A program made the translations under genes and the position numbers. A model generated the notes under the pieces. The model saw nothing but the letters and a program-made list of their open reading frames with translations. It was not told the DNA's origin and did not search any database. From Mesorhizobium sp. (GTDB lineage: Bacteria > Pseudomonadota > Alphaproteobacteria > Rhizobiales > Rhizobiaceae), in the NCBI GenBank assembly GCA_004963905.1, contig SUGL01000001.1, positions 248,001 through 312,000 on the forward strand: a DNA stretch of 64,000 nt, given 5' to 3'. This document shows positions 34,776 to 43,716 of the stretch, piece by piece. Numbering within the stretch: the stretch's first letter is position 1; each line of letters opens with the position of its first letter.

Positions 34776-35342
34776 CTACTGCACGAGCAGCAGCGCGCCG
34801 TTCTGGACTTCGTATTTCTGCAGCCGCTGCAGGAAGCTCATGCCGATCAGGTTGGTTTGCAGCGCCCGGTCGTCGAGCACCACCGCCTGGACGTTGTCGA
34901 TGGAGATCTTGCCGATCTGCAGGTGATCGACGGTCACCACCGCAGCCTTGATGGCGCCGTTCGCCGTGTTCACCTGCTGGCTGAAATCGGACTGGTTGAG
35001 AGAAATGCCGATCCGGCGCGCGGTCGAGGTGTTGATGGCAACCAGCGTCGCGCCGGTGTCGATCATGCCGTCGATCTGACGGCCGTTGAGCTTGAAGGCG
35101 GAGGTGAAATGGCCGCGCTCGTCGGCATTCACCAGCACCTGGCGGCCGAGCGGCATCGGCGCCGCCGGCCTGACTGGAACCGAAGCGAGCTTGACGTCCG
35201 GCTGAGCATCCGGGGTCGCGGGCTGCGAGGCGACCGCCGATCGCAGCAGGGCTTCGACCATTTGCGGGTTCGACTGATAGACGATCGGGATCGATGCCGA
35301 GCTTCCGACAAAGACGCCAAGGAGGAGAAGCTTGCGCAGCAT
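34776..35342 (-). CDS. Retropepsin-like clan AA aspartic protease (TIGR02281 type)
   Basis: A 188-residue protein with an N-terminal hydrophobic segment (KLLLLGVFVGSSASIPIV, about residues 4-21) that is a signal anchor or signal peptide, a linker rich in Pro/Ala, and a single retropepsin-like domain with the active site GMIDTGATLVAI and a later NLIGMSFLQRLQKYEV. One such domain would dimerise to make a complete active site in the periplasm. This family is common in rhizobia but without known substrates. A hairpin covering the ribosome site precedes the start codon. Confidence 0.86.
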   Translation of the reverse strand: MLRKLLLLGVFVGSSASIPIVYQSNPQMVEALLRSAVASQPATPDAQPDVKLASVPVRPAAPMPLGRQVLVNADERGHFTSAFKLNGRQIDGMIDTGATLVAINTSTARRIGISLNQSDFSQQVNTANGAIKAAVVTVDHLQIGKISIDNVQAVVLDDRALQTNLIGMSFLQRLQKYEVQNGALLLVQ

Positions 35343-35369
35343 GGATCGACCTTCGTGAAGGTCCGATCC
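35343..35369 (-). promoter_or_regulatory. Hairpin sequestering the ribosome site of the protease gene
   Basis: In the mRNA the 27 bases before the AUG read GGAUCG-G-ACCUUC, then AC, GAAGGU and CGAUCC. They can pair as a 12-bp stem with one bulge and a very small loop. The AAGG Shine-Dalgarno lies inside the stem and the AUG directly follows it, so translation should need unfolding. The pairing is seen; regulation is inferred. Confidence 0.5.
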
Positions 35370-35447
35370 TTAAGCCGACATGGTGTTTTCAGCTTTAACG
35401 GGCGCCGGAACCGTGGTCTTTGCGTAAACAAGCGGTAAAGAAAACGC

Positions 35448-36077
35448 TCACTTGGTCCCGTACATGCGGTCGCCGGCGTCGCCGAGGCCAGGCATGATGT
35501 AACCCTTGTCGTTCAGCTGGCGGTCGATCGAGGCGGTGAAGATCGGCACGTCCGGATGCGCCTTGGTGAAGCGCTCGATGCCTTCGGGCGCGGCGAGCAG
35601 GCAGAGAAAGCGGATGTTGGTGGCACCGCGTCCCTTCAGCTTGTCGATCGCGGCGATCGCGGAATTCGCCGTCGCCAGCATCGGATCGACGACGATCACC
35701 AGACGATCGGCAAGGTCGCTCGGCGCCTTGAAGAAATATTCGATCGCTTCGAGCGTCTCGTGGTCGCGGTAAAGGCCGATATGGGCGACGCGCGCCGCCG
35801 GCACCAGGTCGAGCAGGCCTTCGAGCAGGCCGTTGCCGGCCCGCAGCACCGAGGCGAAGACCAGCTTCTTGCCCTCCAGCGTCGGGGCCTCCATCTCCTC
35901 GATCGGGGTCTCGATGGTGGTGGTGGTCAGCTCGAGGTTGCGGGTCACCTCGTAGCCCAGAAGCAGCGAGATCTCGCGCAACAGACGCCGGAAGCCGGCC
36001 GTCGAGGTCTCCTTCTTGCGCATGATGGTGAGCTTGTGCTGGACAAGGGGGTGGTCGACGACGGTGACGCCCTGCAT
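35448..36077 (-). CDS. upp: Uracil phosphoribosyltransferase
   Basis: A 209-residue enzyme that makes UMP from uracil and PRPP, closing the pyrimidine salvage begun by cdd and deoA. It has the N-terminal [35 protein letters not shown], the PRPP-binding [14 protein letters not shown] and the C-terminal uracil loop [18 protein letters not shown]. The ATG at 36077 starts the family sequence; the open frame upstream runs through a repeat and is not used. Its leader starts inside the left arm of an inverted repeat. Family enzymes are often GTP-activated. Confidence 0.95.
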   Translation of the reverse strand: MQGVTVVDHPLVQHKLTIMRKKETSTAGFRRLLREISLLLGYEVTRNLELTTTTIETPIEEMEAPTLEGKKLVFASVLRAGNGLLEGLLDLVPAARVAHIGLYRDHETLEAIEYFFKAPSDLADRLVIVVDPMLATANSAIAAIDKLKGRGATNIRFLCLLAAPEGIERFTKAHPDVPIFTASIDRQLNDKGYIMPGLGDAGDRMYGTK

Positions 36078-36098
36078 GATGTGCTCCGACTGGTTCGC

Positions 36099-36236
36099 AG
36101 TGGGTAGTGAATAGTGAGTAGTGAATAGTGAGCCGATTTGCGAGTCCCTGACTGCGGGAAAGCGCCAGCCTTCAACCGCGCGATGCGCGCACGGCCAAAT
36201 CAATCACTACTGACTACTCACTATTCCCTACTCACC
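36099..36236. repeat. Inverted-repeat element between add and upp
   Basis: Left arm GTGGGTAGTGAATAGTGAG repeated partly twice (36099-36131) is complementary to the right arm TCACTATTCCCTACTCAC region (36204-36236), with a ~70-base centre. The right arm supplies the TGA stop of add. It resembles a dispersed miniature element. It may join or separate add and upp transcripts. Confidence 0.65.
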
Positions 36237-37206
36237 GCACCTTCACGTCCAACCGGCCCAGCAGCATTGCCTTGGTCTTCCGGTCGACGAAGGCGGCCTC
36301 GATCGCCGTCCTGGTGACGGCGGTGAGCGCCTTGTCGTCCATCGCGAAATGCTCGGCGGCGATGTCGTATTCACGCTTCAGCGAAGTCCAGAAATAGGGC
36401 GGGTCGTCGGAATTGAGCGTCACCCTGCAGCCGGCCGCGCGCAGCGCCGGGAAGGGATGGTCGGCGAAACTGTCGAACACCTTGAGCGCGATGTTCGAGC
36501 CCGGGCAGCATTCCAGCACCACGCCCTCGGCGGCGATGCGGCGAACGAGGTCCGGGTTTTCGATGGCGCGCACGCCATGGCCGATGCGCGACGGGCGGAT
36601 ATGGTCGAGCGCCGCCTTGACACTTTCCCAGCCCATCAGCTCGCCCGCGTGGATGGTGATGCCGAGGCCGGCCTCGCGGGCAATCTCGAAGGCGCGCACA
36701 TAGTCCTCGAAGTCGCCGATGCGCTCGTCGCCGGCGACGCCGAAACCGGTCACCAGCGGGTGGCCGCAGCGCGCCGCGAAGCGCGCCGCCTGCTCGATCG
36801 CCTCGACGCCGACATGGCGAACGCCGGTGACGATCATACGGCCCTCGATGCCGGTCCTGGCCTTGGCGCGGGCCATGCCTTCGCCCAGCGCATCCGTATA
36901 GGCCTTGGGCGAGAGACCGGCCTTCCTGGCGTGATCCGGCGAGGTGAAGACTTCGGAATAGATGGCGCCGTCACGGGCGAGACTGGTGAGATAATGATCG
37001 GTCAGGCGAGCATAGTCCTCCTCGCTGCGAAACAGGTCGGAGGCAAAGTCGTAGGCCGCGAGGAAAGAGCTGAAATCGTGCCAGACGAAGGAGCCGTTCT
37101 GGATATAGGGCGAGGGGTCCTTGCCGTATTTGCGGGCCTGGCTGACGACGAGGTCGGGCGCCGCTGCCCCTTCGATGTGGCAGTGCAATTCGGCTTTCAA
37201 AATCAT
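36232..37206 (-). CDS. add: Adenosine deaminase
   Basis: A 324-residue zinc enzyme that deaminates adenosine and deoxyadenosine to inosine, which the phosphorylase gene nearby can split. Metal and substrate sites are seen in ELHCHIEGA, GEL (ITIHAGELMGW), RIGHGVRAI and TLNSDDPPYF. The ATG at 37206 begins the family sequence MILKAELHCH; an earlier in-frame start lacks support. Its TGA lies in the inverted repeat. It is upstream of upp on the same strand. Confidence 0.95.
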   Translation of the reverse strand: MILKAELHCHIEGAAAPDLVVSQARKYGKDPSPYIQNGSFVWHDFSSFLAAYDFASDLFRSEEDYARLTDHYLTSLARDGAIYSEVFTSPDHARKAGLSPKAYTDALGEGMARAKARTGIEGRMIVTGVRHVGVEAIEQAARFAARCGHPLVTGFGVAGDERIGDFEDYVRAFEIAREAGLGITIHAGELMGWESVKAALDHIRPSRIGHGVRAIENPDLVRRIAAEGVVLECCPGSNIALKVFDSFADHPFPALRAAGCRVTLNSDDPPYFWTSLKREYDIAAEHFAMDDKALTAVTRTAIEAAFVDRKTKAMLLGRLDVKVR

Positions 37207-37373
37207 GCGGTCATCCCGTCCGGTATGCTGTCCCCGCACGGATTCGGGGCGAAAATCATGCGAGACTCTTCCCGAACCCGTCTCGAAGGCGCGGCTGAAA
37301 ACCGCGCCTTCGACAATAGCGTCGGCCCCATCGATCGGCTATGGTCCCGCCGGTTTTATGGCGGATCAAAATA

Positions 37374-38150
37374 ATGTCAGTTGAGAGAACCACGGCCGCG
37401 GGCGGCATGGAAACCTCCTACGGCTTCAGGAACGTAGGCGAAGGCGACAAGCAGTCCCTCGTCAACGACGTCTTCCACAAGGTGGCCAATCGATACGACC
37501 TCATGAACGATCTGATGTCCGGCGGGCTGCACCGGCTGTGGAAGGACGCGATGGTGGCGTGGCTCAATCCGCCGAAGCGCCCGGGCTGGAAGGTGCTCGA
37601 CGTCGCCGGCGGCACCGGCGACATCGCCTTCCGCATCGTCGAGGCCAGCCATCGCAACGCGCATGTGACGGTCCTCGACATCAACGGCTCGATGCTCGAC
37701 GTCGGCCGCGACCGCGCCGGGAAGAAAGGGCTCTCGGAAAACACCGATTTCGTCGAGGCCAATGCCGAGACGCTGCCCTTCGACGACAATACGTTCGACG
37801 CCTATACGATCGCGTTCGGCATCCGCAACGTGCCGCGCATAGATGTGGCGCTGAGCGAAGCCTACCGCGTGCTGAAGCGCGGCGGACGGTTCCTTTGCCT
37901 GGAGTTCTCCGAGGTCGACATGCCGCTGCTCGACAAGGCCTACGAAGCCTGGTCCTTCAACGCCATCCCCAAAATCGGCAGGGCGGTGACCGGCGACGGC
38001 GAGCCCTATTCCTACCTGGTGGAATCGATCCGCAAGTTTCCCAACCAGGCGAATTTTGCCGCCATGATCACGCGGGCAGGGTTCGATCGCGTCACTTTCC
38101 GCAACTATTCCGGCGGCATCGCCGCGCTTCATTCGGGCTGGAAGCTTTGA
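37374..38150 (+). CDS. ubiE: Demethylmenaquinone/ubiquinone C-methyltransferase
   Basis: A 258-residue SAM-dependent methyltransferase of the ubiquinone pathway that methylates the ring carbon of 2-polyprenyl-6-methoxy-benzoquinol. It has the family opening [21 protein letters not shown] by position (about 38-58), SAM motif [12 protein letters not shown], and the UbiE signature [24 protein letters not shown] by position (near residue 200). The ATG at 37374 starts [11 protein letters not shown]. ubiB follows after 13 bases, and the two act in the same pathway. Confidence 0.95.
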   Translation: MSVERTTAAGGMETSYGFRNVGEGDKQSLVNDVFHKVANRYDLMNDLMSGGLHRLWKDAMVAWLNPPKRPGWKVLDVAGGTGDIAFRIVEASHRNAHVTVLDINGSMLDVGRDRAGKKGLSENTDFVEANAETLPFDDNTFDAYTIAFGIRNVPRIDVALSEAYRVLKRGGRFLCLEFSEVDMPLLDKAYEAWSFNAIPKIGRAVTGDGEPYSYLVESIRKFPNQANFAAMITRAGFDRVTFRNYSGGIAALHSGWKL

Positions 38151-38163
38151 GGCAAGCGCAGCG

Positions 38164-39738
38164 ATGACTACCGTCGGTGCTGGTTTCAGGCTCGTAAGGG
38201 CCGGCTGGGTGCTGGTCCGCGAGGGCGTCGTCGCGGCGCTGCCCGGCGAAGAGCTTTCCGGCATGCCGAAGCTCGGCTGGCGGCTGGCGCGCGTGCTTAC
38301 CCGCCGCCGCGCCAGACGCCACCAGCGCGGCGACCGGCTGGCTCAGGCGGTGGTGCGGCTGGGGCCATCCTACGTCAAGCTAGGCCAGTTCCTGGCCACG
38401 CGACCGGATGTCGTCGGCAACGACATGGCGGTCGACCTCGCCCTGTTGCAGGACAAGATGCACACATTCCCGAAGGCGGAAGCAATCGCGGCGATCGAAG
38501 CCTCGCTCGGGCGCAAGATCGGCGATCTCTACGCAAGCTTCGGCGAGCCGGTCGCGGCCGCTTCGATCGCCCAGGTGCACGGCGCCGAAGTCGTTCGCGA
38601 CGGGAAGGCTTCACGGGTGGCGGTGAAGGTCATCCGGCCCGGCGTGCGCCATCGCTTCTTCCAGGATCTCGAGAGCTACTTCCTCGCAGCGCGCCTGCAG
38701 GAAAAATACATTCCCTCGTCGCGCCGACTGCGGCCGATCGAGGTGACCCAAACGCTGGCGCAAACCACCAAGGTCGAAATGGACATGCGGCTGGAGGCGG
38801 CCGCGTTTTCAGAGCTCGGTGAAAACACCAAGGACGATCCGGGCTTCCGCGTGCCCGCGGTCGACTGGGAGCGGACCGGCCGCGACGTGATCACCATGGA
38901 GTGGATCGACGGCATCAAGATGAACGATCTGGTCGGCCTTGCCGCCGCCGGTCACGATCTCAAGGCGATCGCCGCAAACCTCATCCAGTCGTTCCTCAGG
39001 CACACGCTGCGCGACGGCTTCTTCCATGCCGACATGCATCCGGGGAACCTGTTCGTCGAGGCGAGCGGAACCATCGTTGCCGTCGATCTCGGCATCGCCG
39101 GCCGGCTCGGCAAGAAAGAGCGGCGTTTCCTGGCCGAAATCCTCTACGGCTTCATCGTGCGCGACTATCAGCGCGTCGCCGAGGTGCATTTCGAGGCCGG
39201 CTACGTGCCGCGCCAGCACAATGTCGAGGCTTTCGCGCAGGCGATCCGCGCCATCGGCGAGCCGATCCACGGCCAGTCGGCCGAGACCATCTCGATGGCG
39301 AAGCTTTTGACGCTGCTGTTCGAGGTCACGGAACTGTTCGACATGGCCACCCGGCCCGAGCTGATCCTGTTGCAGAAGACGATGGTCGTGGTCGAGGGCG
39401 TCGCCCGCACGCTCGATCCCGCCTTCAACATGTGGAAGACGTCGGAGCCGGTGGTCGGCGACTGGATCGCCAGCAATCTCGGCCCACGCGGCATGTTCTC
39501 CGACGCGCGCGACGCCGGCAAGGCGCTGGTGGCGCTGGCAAGGCAGGCGCCGGATATCGCCGCCCGCACCGAGCGGCTGTCGCGCGAAATCGACCTGATG
39601 GCCGAACATGGCCTGCGCTTCGACGAGGCGACCGCGCACGCCATCGGCAAGGCCGAGGCGCGCCATACCCGCTCCGGCCGCTTGGCGCTCTGGGTGATCG
39701 CGTTGACGCTGCTTTACATCGCCTGGCGGATTTTCTGA
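38164..39738 (+). CDS. ubiB: Ubiquinone biosynthesis protein UbiB (ADCK-like atypical kinase)
   Basis: A 524-residue membrane-associated protein needed for ubiquinone formation; family members are atypical kinases/ATPases. The KxGQ block appears as VKLGQFLATRPDV, the alanine-rich nucleotide loop as AAASIAQVHGAE, the catalytic loop as FFHADMHPGNLFVE, and the metal site as VDLGIAGRLG. The C-terminal LALWVIALTLLYIAWRIF is a membrane segment. It follows ubiE by 13 bases and precedes coaBC by 73 bases. Confidence 0.94.
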   Translation: MTTVGAGFRLVRAGWVLVREGVVAALPGEELSGMPKLGWRLARVLTRRRARRHQRGDRLAQAVVRLGPSYVKLGQFLATRPDVVGNDMAVDLALLQDKMHTFPKAEAIAAIEASLGRKIGDLYASFGEPVAAASIAQVHGAEVVRDGKASRVAVKVIRPGVRHRFFQDLESYFLAARLQEKYIPSSRRLRPIEVTQTLAQTTKVEMDMRLEAAAFSELGENTKDDPGFRVPAVDWERTGRDVITMEWIDGIKMNDLVGLAAAGHDLKAIAANLIQSFLRHTLRDGFFHADMHPGNLFVEASGTIVAVDLGIAGRLGKKERRFLAEILYGFIVRDYQRVAEVHFEAGYVPRQHNVEAFAQAIRAIGEPIHGQSAETISMAKLLTLLFEVTELFDMATRPELILLQKTMVVVEGVARTLDPAFNMWKTSEPVVGDWIASNLGPRGMFSDARDAGKALVALARQAPDIAARTERLSREIDLMAEHGLRFDEATAHAIGKAEARHTRSGRLALWVIALTLLYIAWRIF

Positions 39739-39811
39739 CCGCCACCCGCCTTGCTGCAGTTTGATTGCATTGCTATCATTGCTGGCGCAAGTTTGAAGCG
39801 AGTGCAATCAG

Positions 39812-41284
39812 ATGGCCAGCATCACGATCCGCAACCTTGACGACGAGGTCAAGGACCTGCTGCGCCAAATGGCTGCCGAAAATGGCTGCTCGATGGAGGA
39901 GCAGGCGCGGGCGATGATCCGCGCGGCGGTCGAAGGAAGGACGGGGCAGGCCGGCCGCATCGACGAGATCGAGAAGACGCTGCGCGCGCTGACAGGCTCC
40001 ATTCGGCAAGCGGGTCCCATCTCCACAGTATCCGGCAAGCCATCAATTCGAGGAACGCTTAGCGGCAAACGCATCCTGCTCATCATCGGCGGCGGCATCG
40101 CCGCCTACAAGGCGCTCGACCTGATCCGGCGCCTGCGCGAGCGCGGTGCGTCGGTCAGGGTGGTCATGACATCGGCCGCACAGGAATTCGTCACCACGCT
40201 GTCGGTCGGCGCGCTCTCGGCCGGCCATGTCTTCACCGAGCTGTTCGACCGCAATGACGAGCATGATGTCGGCCATATAAGGCTGTCGCGCGAGGCCGAT
40301 CTGCTCGTGGTGGCACCGGCGACCGCCGACCTGATGGCGAAGTTTGCCAACGGTCATGCCAACGACCTTGCCTCGACGGCGCTGCTTGCGACCGACAAGA
40401 AGGTGCTGCTGGCGCCGGCGATGAACCCGAAGATGTGGTCGCATCCGGCGACGCGGCGAAACCGGGCGACCTTGCAGAAGGACGGCGTCACCTTCGTCGG
40501 TCCCGCCAAAGGCGAGATGGCGGAAAGCAACGAGGCCGGCGAAGGTCGCATGGCCGAGCCGCTGGAGATCGTCGCCACGATCGAGGCGATGCTCGACGAG
40601 AGACCGAAGCCGCTTGCCGGCCGCAGGATCATCGTCACCTCGGGGCCGACGCATGAGCCGATCGACCCGGTGCGCTACATCGCCAATCGCTCCTCCGGCA
40701 AGCAGGGCCACGCGATCGCGGCCGCGCTGGCGAAGCTCGGCGCCGATGTCCGGCTCGTCTCCGGCCCGGTCAACATCGCCGATCCGGCCGGGGTCACGAC
40801 CACGCATGTCGAGACCGCGGCAGAGATGAAGGAGGCGGTCGAGGGCCTTTTGCCGGCGGACGCGGCGGTGTTCGTGGCCGCGGTCGCCGACTGGCGCACG
40901 GCCAATGCGGCTGGCGAGAAGATCAAGAAGGTGGCGGGCGAGGGACCGCCGTCGCTCGAGATGGTCGAGAATCCCGACATCCTGGCCGGCGTCGGCCATC
41001 ATAGCCAGCGGCCGCGTCTCGTCGTCGGCTTCGCCGCCGAGACGCAGGACCTCATCGGCAACGCCGAGGCCAAGCTCAGGAAGAAAGGCGCCGATTTCAT
41101 CGTCGCCAACGACGTCTCGCATGAGAGCGGCATCGGCCCATCGGGCGTTATGGGCGGCGACCGCAACAAGGTACGCATTGTCTCCCGCAGCGGCGTCGAG
41201 GAATGGCCGGAGATGGGCAAGGACGAGGTGGCAACACGGCTCGCCGCCTTGATCGCCGAGCGGCTGCAGACGATTGTCGTTTGA
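39812..41284 (+). CDS. coaBC: CoaBC with N-terminal ribbon-helix-helix (FitA-like) domain
   Basis: A 490-residue protein whose main part is bifunctional: CoaC phosphopantothenoylcysteine decarboxylase (about 82-265) and CoaB phosphopantothenate-cysteine ligase (270-490), two steps of CoA synthesis. CoaC shows H155 in VGHIRLSREADL and PAMNPKMW; CoaB shows VTSGPTHEPIDPVRYIAN and SSGKQGH. The flap that often carries a cysteine reads ESNEAGEGRM here, without one. Residues 1-45 (ASITIRNLDDEVKDLLRQMA) are a FitA/Arc-like ribbon-helix-helix fold normally found in antitoxins; no stop or second ribosome site separates it, so it is a real fusion or an upstream start. A start near GTLSGKRILL (residue 81) has no ATG/GTG but would match the classic N-terminus. 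Confidence 0.88.
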   Translation: MASITIRNLDDEVKDLLRQMAAENGCSMEEQARAMIRAAVEGRTGQAGRIDEIEKTLRALTGSIRQAGPISTVSGKPSIRGTLSGKRILLIIGGGIAAYKALDLIRRLRERGASVRVVMTSAAQEFVTTLSVGALSAGHVFTELFDRNDEHDVGHIRLSREADLLVVAPATADLMAKFANGHANDLASTALLATDKKVLLAPAMNPKMWSHPATRRNRATLQKDGVTFVGPAKGEMAESNEAGEGRMAEPLEIVATIEAMLDERPKPLAGRRIIVTSGPTHEPIDPVRYIANRSSGKQGHAIAAALAKLGADVRLVSGPVNIADPAGVTTTHVETAAEMKEAVEGLLPADAAVFVAAVADWRTANAAGEKIKKVAGEGPPSLEMVENPDILAGVGHHSQRPRLVVGFAAETQDLIGNAEAKLRKKGADFIVANDVSHESGIGPSGVMGGDRNKVRIVSRSGVEEWPEMGKDEVATRLAALIAERLQTIVV

Positions 41285-41310
41285 CGACAGGGTCGGTTAG
41301 CAGGCCCCGT

Positions 41311-42762
41311 TCAACCTGCCGCTTCCTGTGGCCGAACGGTGGGCACGGCGATCTTCAGAGCTGCGATGCAACCCAGAACGCCGAGCGGCACGAAGGCAAG
41401 GAACAGCCAGCCTGCGACGCCGGCGGCCGCTTCGCGGTTCAGCCCTTCCGAGAAGCCGCTGGCGTTGGCGACGATGCCGGCGAGCGCCGCGCCCACCGCG
41501 TAACCGATGCGCTGCATGGTCGGCACGGCGGCCGACGCGATGGTCTGCTCGCCTTCGCGGGCCGAAGCGACGATGACACGCGTGAGGAACGGCCAGCATA
41601 CGCCGAAGCCGCCGCCCTGCAGCAGGGCGCAGAGCAGGATCAGCGGAATCGAGCCGGCCGGGATGGTGTAGGCGAAACCGGCGAGGCCGCAGGCGATCAT
41701 CAGCGCGCCGACGACGATGAGCACGCGTTCGCGTTCCAGCGGCGCATTGGCGATGGCGATCGACAGGATCGACCAGGCGATCGATTCGGCGGCGATGATG
41801 TAGCCGGTCGTCAGGATCGGTATGCCGTGCAGCGTGGTCAAAAGCAGCGGCCCGTAAATGGCGAAGGTGCAGGTGGCCACTGAGAACGCCGCAACCATGG
41901 TCATGCCGCTGCCGAGCGGCGTACGCCATGAAAACAAAGGCGACGGGAAGAGGCGAGAGCGCGGCCTGAGGGCGTCGATGCGGAAGAACAGGACCAGGCC
42001 GATCAAGCCGAGGGCCAGCAGCAGCGACGAGCGCAGCAGGGCAATGTCGATGCCGGCTGCAGCGATCAGCACGACGCTGATGGCGAGACAGGCGAGCGCC
42101 GGGTAGGGAAAGGGTGGCGCGGAGCCTCCGCCCGCCTGCGGCTTCGTCGCCTCGGGCGAGTTGAGCACCATGAAGCTTGCCAGCGCCATCGCCGCGCCAC
42201 CGAAGGTGAAGACGCCGAAGGCCCAGCGCCACGACAGGAATTCTGTCATGATCGCGCCGAGCATGGGTCCGCTGAAGGCGGCGACGCCCCAGATCGCCGA
42301 CATGATGCCGAAGAGCTGCGGCCAGATGTTGCGTGAAAACAGTCGCTCGACCGAGACGAAGGCGAGCGACACGAGCGCGCCGCCGCCAAGACCCTCGACC
42401 AGGCGCCCGGCGAGGAAGAGCGGCATCGAGGGAGCCGTAGCGCAGATCAGCGCGCCAGTCGCGTAGAGCAAGGCGGCGACCACCATGTTGGAGCGCAGCG
42501 CGACATAGCTCACCAGCCGTCCGGCCGCGGCGCCGGCGACGATGGCGCCGAGCTCGTAGATCGCCAGCGACCAGCCAACCAGCTGCACGCCCGCGAGTTC
42601 GCCGACCATGGCCGGCATGATCGTCGCCACCATCGTCTCATTGGTGGCATGCAGCAGGATACCCAGGCTGATGAAACAGAAGCGCGCCAGGTCGCCGCTT
42701 GCCCACAACGCCCGCCAATCCACCTTGTTGCCGGCCACCTTATTGCCGCTTGCTGCCGTCAC
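41311..42762 (-). CDS. MFS multidrug/metabolite exporter
   Basis: A 483-residue membrane protein with about 14 spans, as in the DHA2 drug-export family. The early loop motif shows GRLVSYVALRSNM, and RLVEGLGGGALVSLAFVSVERLF is a motif C-like stretch near the fifth span. It would export an unknown substrate by proton exchange. It converges with coaBC, 26 bases apart. No regulator gene is adjacent. Confidence 0.88.
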   Translation of the reverse strand: MTAASGNKVAGNKVDWRALWASGDLARFCFISLGILLHATNETMVATIMPAMVGELAGVQLVGWSLAIYELGAIVAGAAAGRLVSYVALRSNMVVAALLYATGALICATAPSMPLFLAGRLVEGLGGGALVSLAFVSVERLFSRNIWPQLFGIMSAIWGVAAFSGPMLGAIMTEFLSWRWAFGVFTFGGAAMALASFMVLNSPEATKPQAGGGSAPPFPYPALACLAISVVLIAAAGIDIALLRSSLLLALGLIGLVLFFRIDALRPRSRLFPSPLFSWRTPLGSGMTMVAAFSVATCTFAIYGPLLLTTLHGIPILTTGYIIAAESIAWSILSIAIANAPLERERVLIVVGALMIACGLAGFAYTIPAGSIPLILLCALLQGGGFGVCWPFLTRVIVASAREGEQTIASAAVPTMQRIGYAVGAALAGIVANASGFSEGLNREAAAGVAGWLFLAFVPLGVLGCIAALKIAVPTVRPQEAAG

Positions 42763-42924
42763 GTCGATCTCCTGCTTGCTACGGCAGCCTCATTCGCTTT
42801 CGAACAGGGCGCCAGATCCAGATCGGCGGGGCTTGTAGAACCTCAAGCGCAGTTGAGCTCAAGAGGCTTTTTCACGACGTTCAAGTCGCGGCAGAGCCAC
42901 GGTCGCGCCGAGGGTATCCGACTT

Positions 42925-42961
42925 CCAAAGAAATCGGCCCGGAACACCTGTTCCGGGCCGA
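42925..42961 (-). terminator. Rho-independent terminator of the DUF992 gene
   Basis: TCGGCCCGGAACA (42934) pairs with TGTTCCGGGCCGA (ending 42961) over 13 bp. Read on the minus strand it is followed by TTTCTTT at 42931-42925, about 30 bases after the DUF992 stop. Confidence 0.85.
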
Positions 42962-42991
42962 GCGTGGCGCGAAGCTTCTGAAGCCGAAGCT

Positions 42992-43468
42992 TCACTTGTA
43001 GGAGTGGACGAGATCCAGCGAGGCCACGGTGACGGCGAGATTGACGCCGGTCTGCGCCTGAACGCTGAGCGGCTCGAGCATGAACGCGCTGTTCCAGCCG
43101 CCGACCAGGACGTTGGCGCCGCCGCCTGTCACGACGCTCGCCTCGGCATTGACGCCGTAATAGCTGCCGGCGAGGTCTCCCGCGTCATGACTGGGGGTGG
43201 CGGCCAGAACCGCCCAGACGAGCTGGCCCTGATGCGTCTTGCCGACATCGACGCCGAGCTTGGAGATCATCCCGGTGTAAATCTCGGCCGGCCCGTGATG
43301 AGAGGGCCGGAAGACGCAGGACACGCCCTTGTTTGACGAGATGATATAGCCGGTTCCACCGTCGATTGAGCAATCGAGCGTGCCGAGCCGGAGCGTGCCG
43401 GCGTTGACCGGAGAAGCGAGGACCGTGGCGGTAAGCGCGGCAGCGGCACAGGCAAGCGTTTTGATCAT
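42992..43468 (-). CDS. DUF992 family secreted protein
   Basis: A 158-residue protein with a signal peptide (KTLACAAAALTATVLASPVNA, cleaved near NAG) followed by the DUF992 domain: LGTLDCSIDGGTGYIISSNKG by position (about 27-47), VSCVFRP, YTGMISKLGVDVG and GGWNSAFMLEPL. Two cysteines (DCS and VSC) could form a disulfide in the periplasm. DUF992 proteins are common in rhizobia, but their role is unknown. Confidence 0.88.
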   Translation of the reverse strand: MIKTLACAAAALTATVLASPVNAGTLRLGTLDCSIDGGTGYIISSNKGVSCVFRPSHHGPAEIYTGMISKLGVDVGKTHQGQLVWAVLAATPSHDAGDLAGSYYGVNAEASVVTGGGANVLVGGWNSAFMLEPLSVQAQTGVNLAVTVASLDLVHSYK

Positions 43469-43619
43469 TGGAAAGGTCCTTTCGCAAAGAATTGGCCCCG
43501 ATTAAACGGTCGAGGTGCGAGGAGCGTTCCGCCGAAAACTTGGCGCGAGCATGGCGGGGGTCAACGCATCGCGTCAGGCGGTTAACGGACCGCTACGGGC
43601 GTCTCCGGGGCGCAACAGT

Positions 43620-43682
43620 GCGATCGCCGGCGACGCCTTGGCGATCGCGGGCGACGCCTTGGCGATCGCAGGCGACGCCTTG
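43620..43682. repeat. Three tandem 21-bp repeats
   Basis: GCGATCGCNGGCGACGCCTTG occurs three times in a row, with N being C, G and A. Position is between the TPR lipoprotein gene and the DUF992 gene; no gene is seen there. GCGATCGC is itself an 8-bp palindrome. Confidence 0.9.
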
Positions 43683-43716
43683 GTCGTGGAGCAACCCTGC
43701 TTGCGTCAGCTTCCGG

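Noticed and set aside
36099..36236. Repeated GTAGTGAATAGTGAG units as a possible CRISPR array
   Set aside because: The units have no regular spacers, are inverted between the two arms, and no cas genes are near. It is a dispersed inverted repeat.
43620..43682. Minisatellite as a CRISPR or phase-variation switch
   Set aside because: Three 21-bp units without spacers, outside coding sequence and with no visible promoter alignment; too few to be an array.
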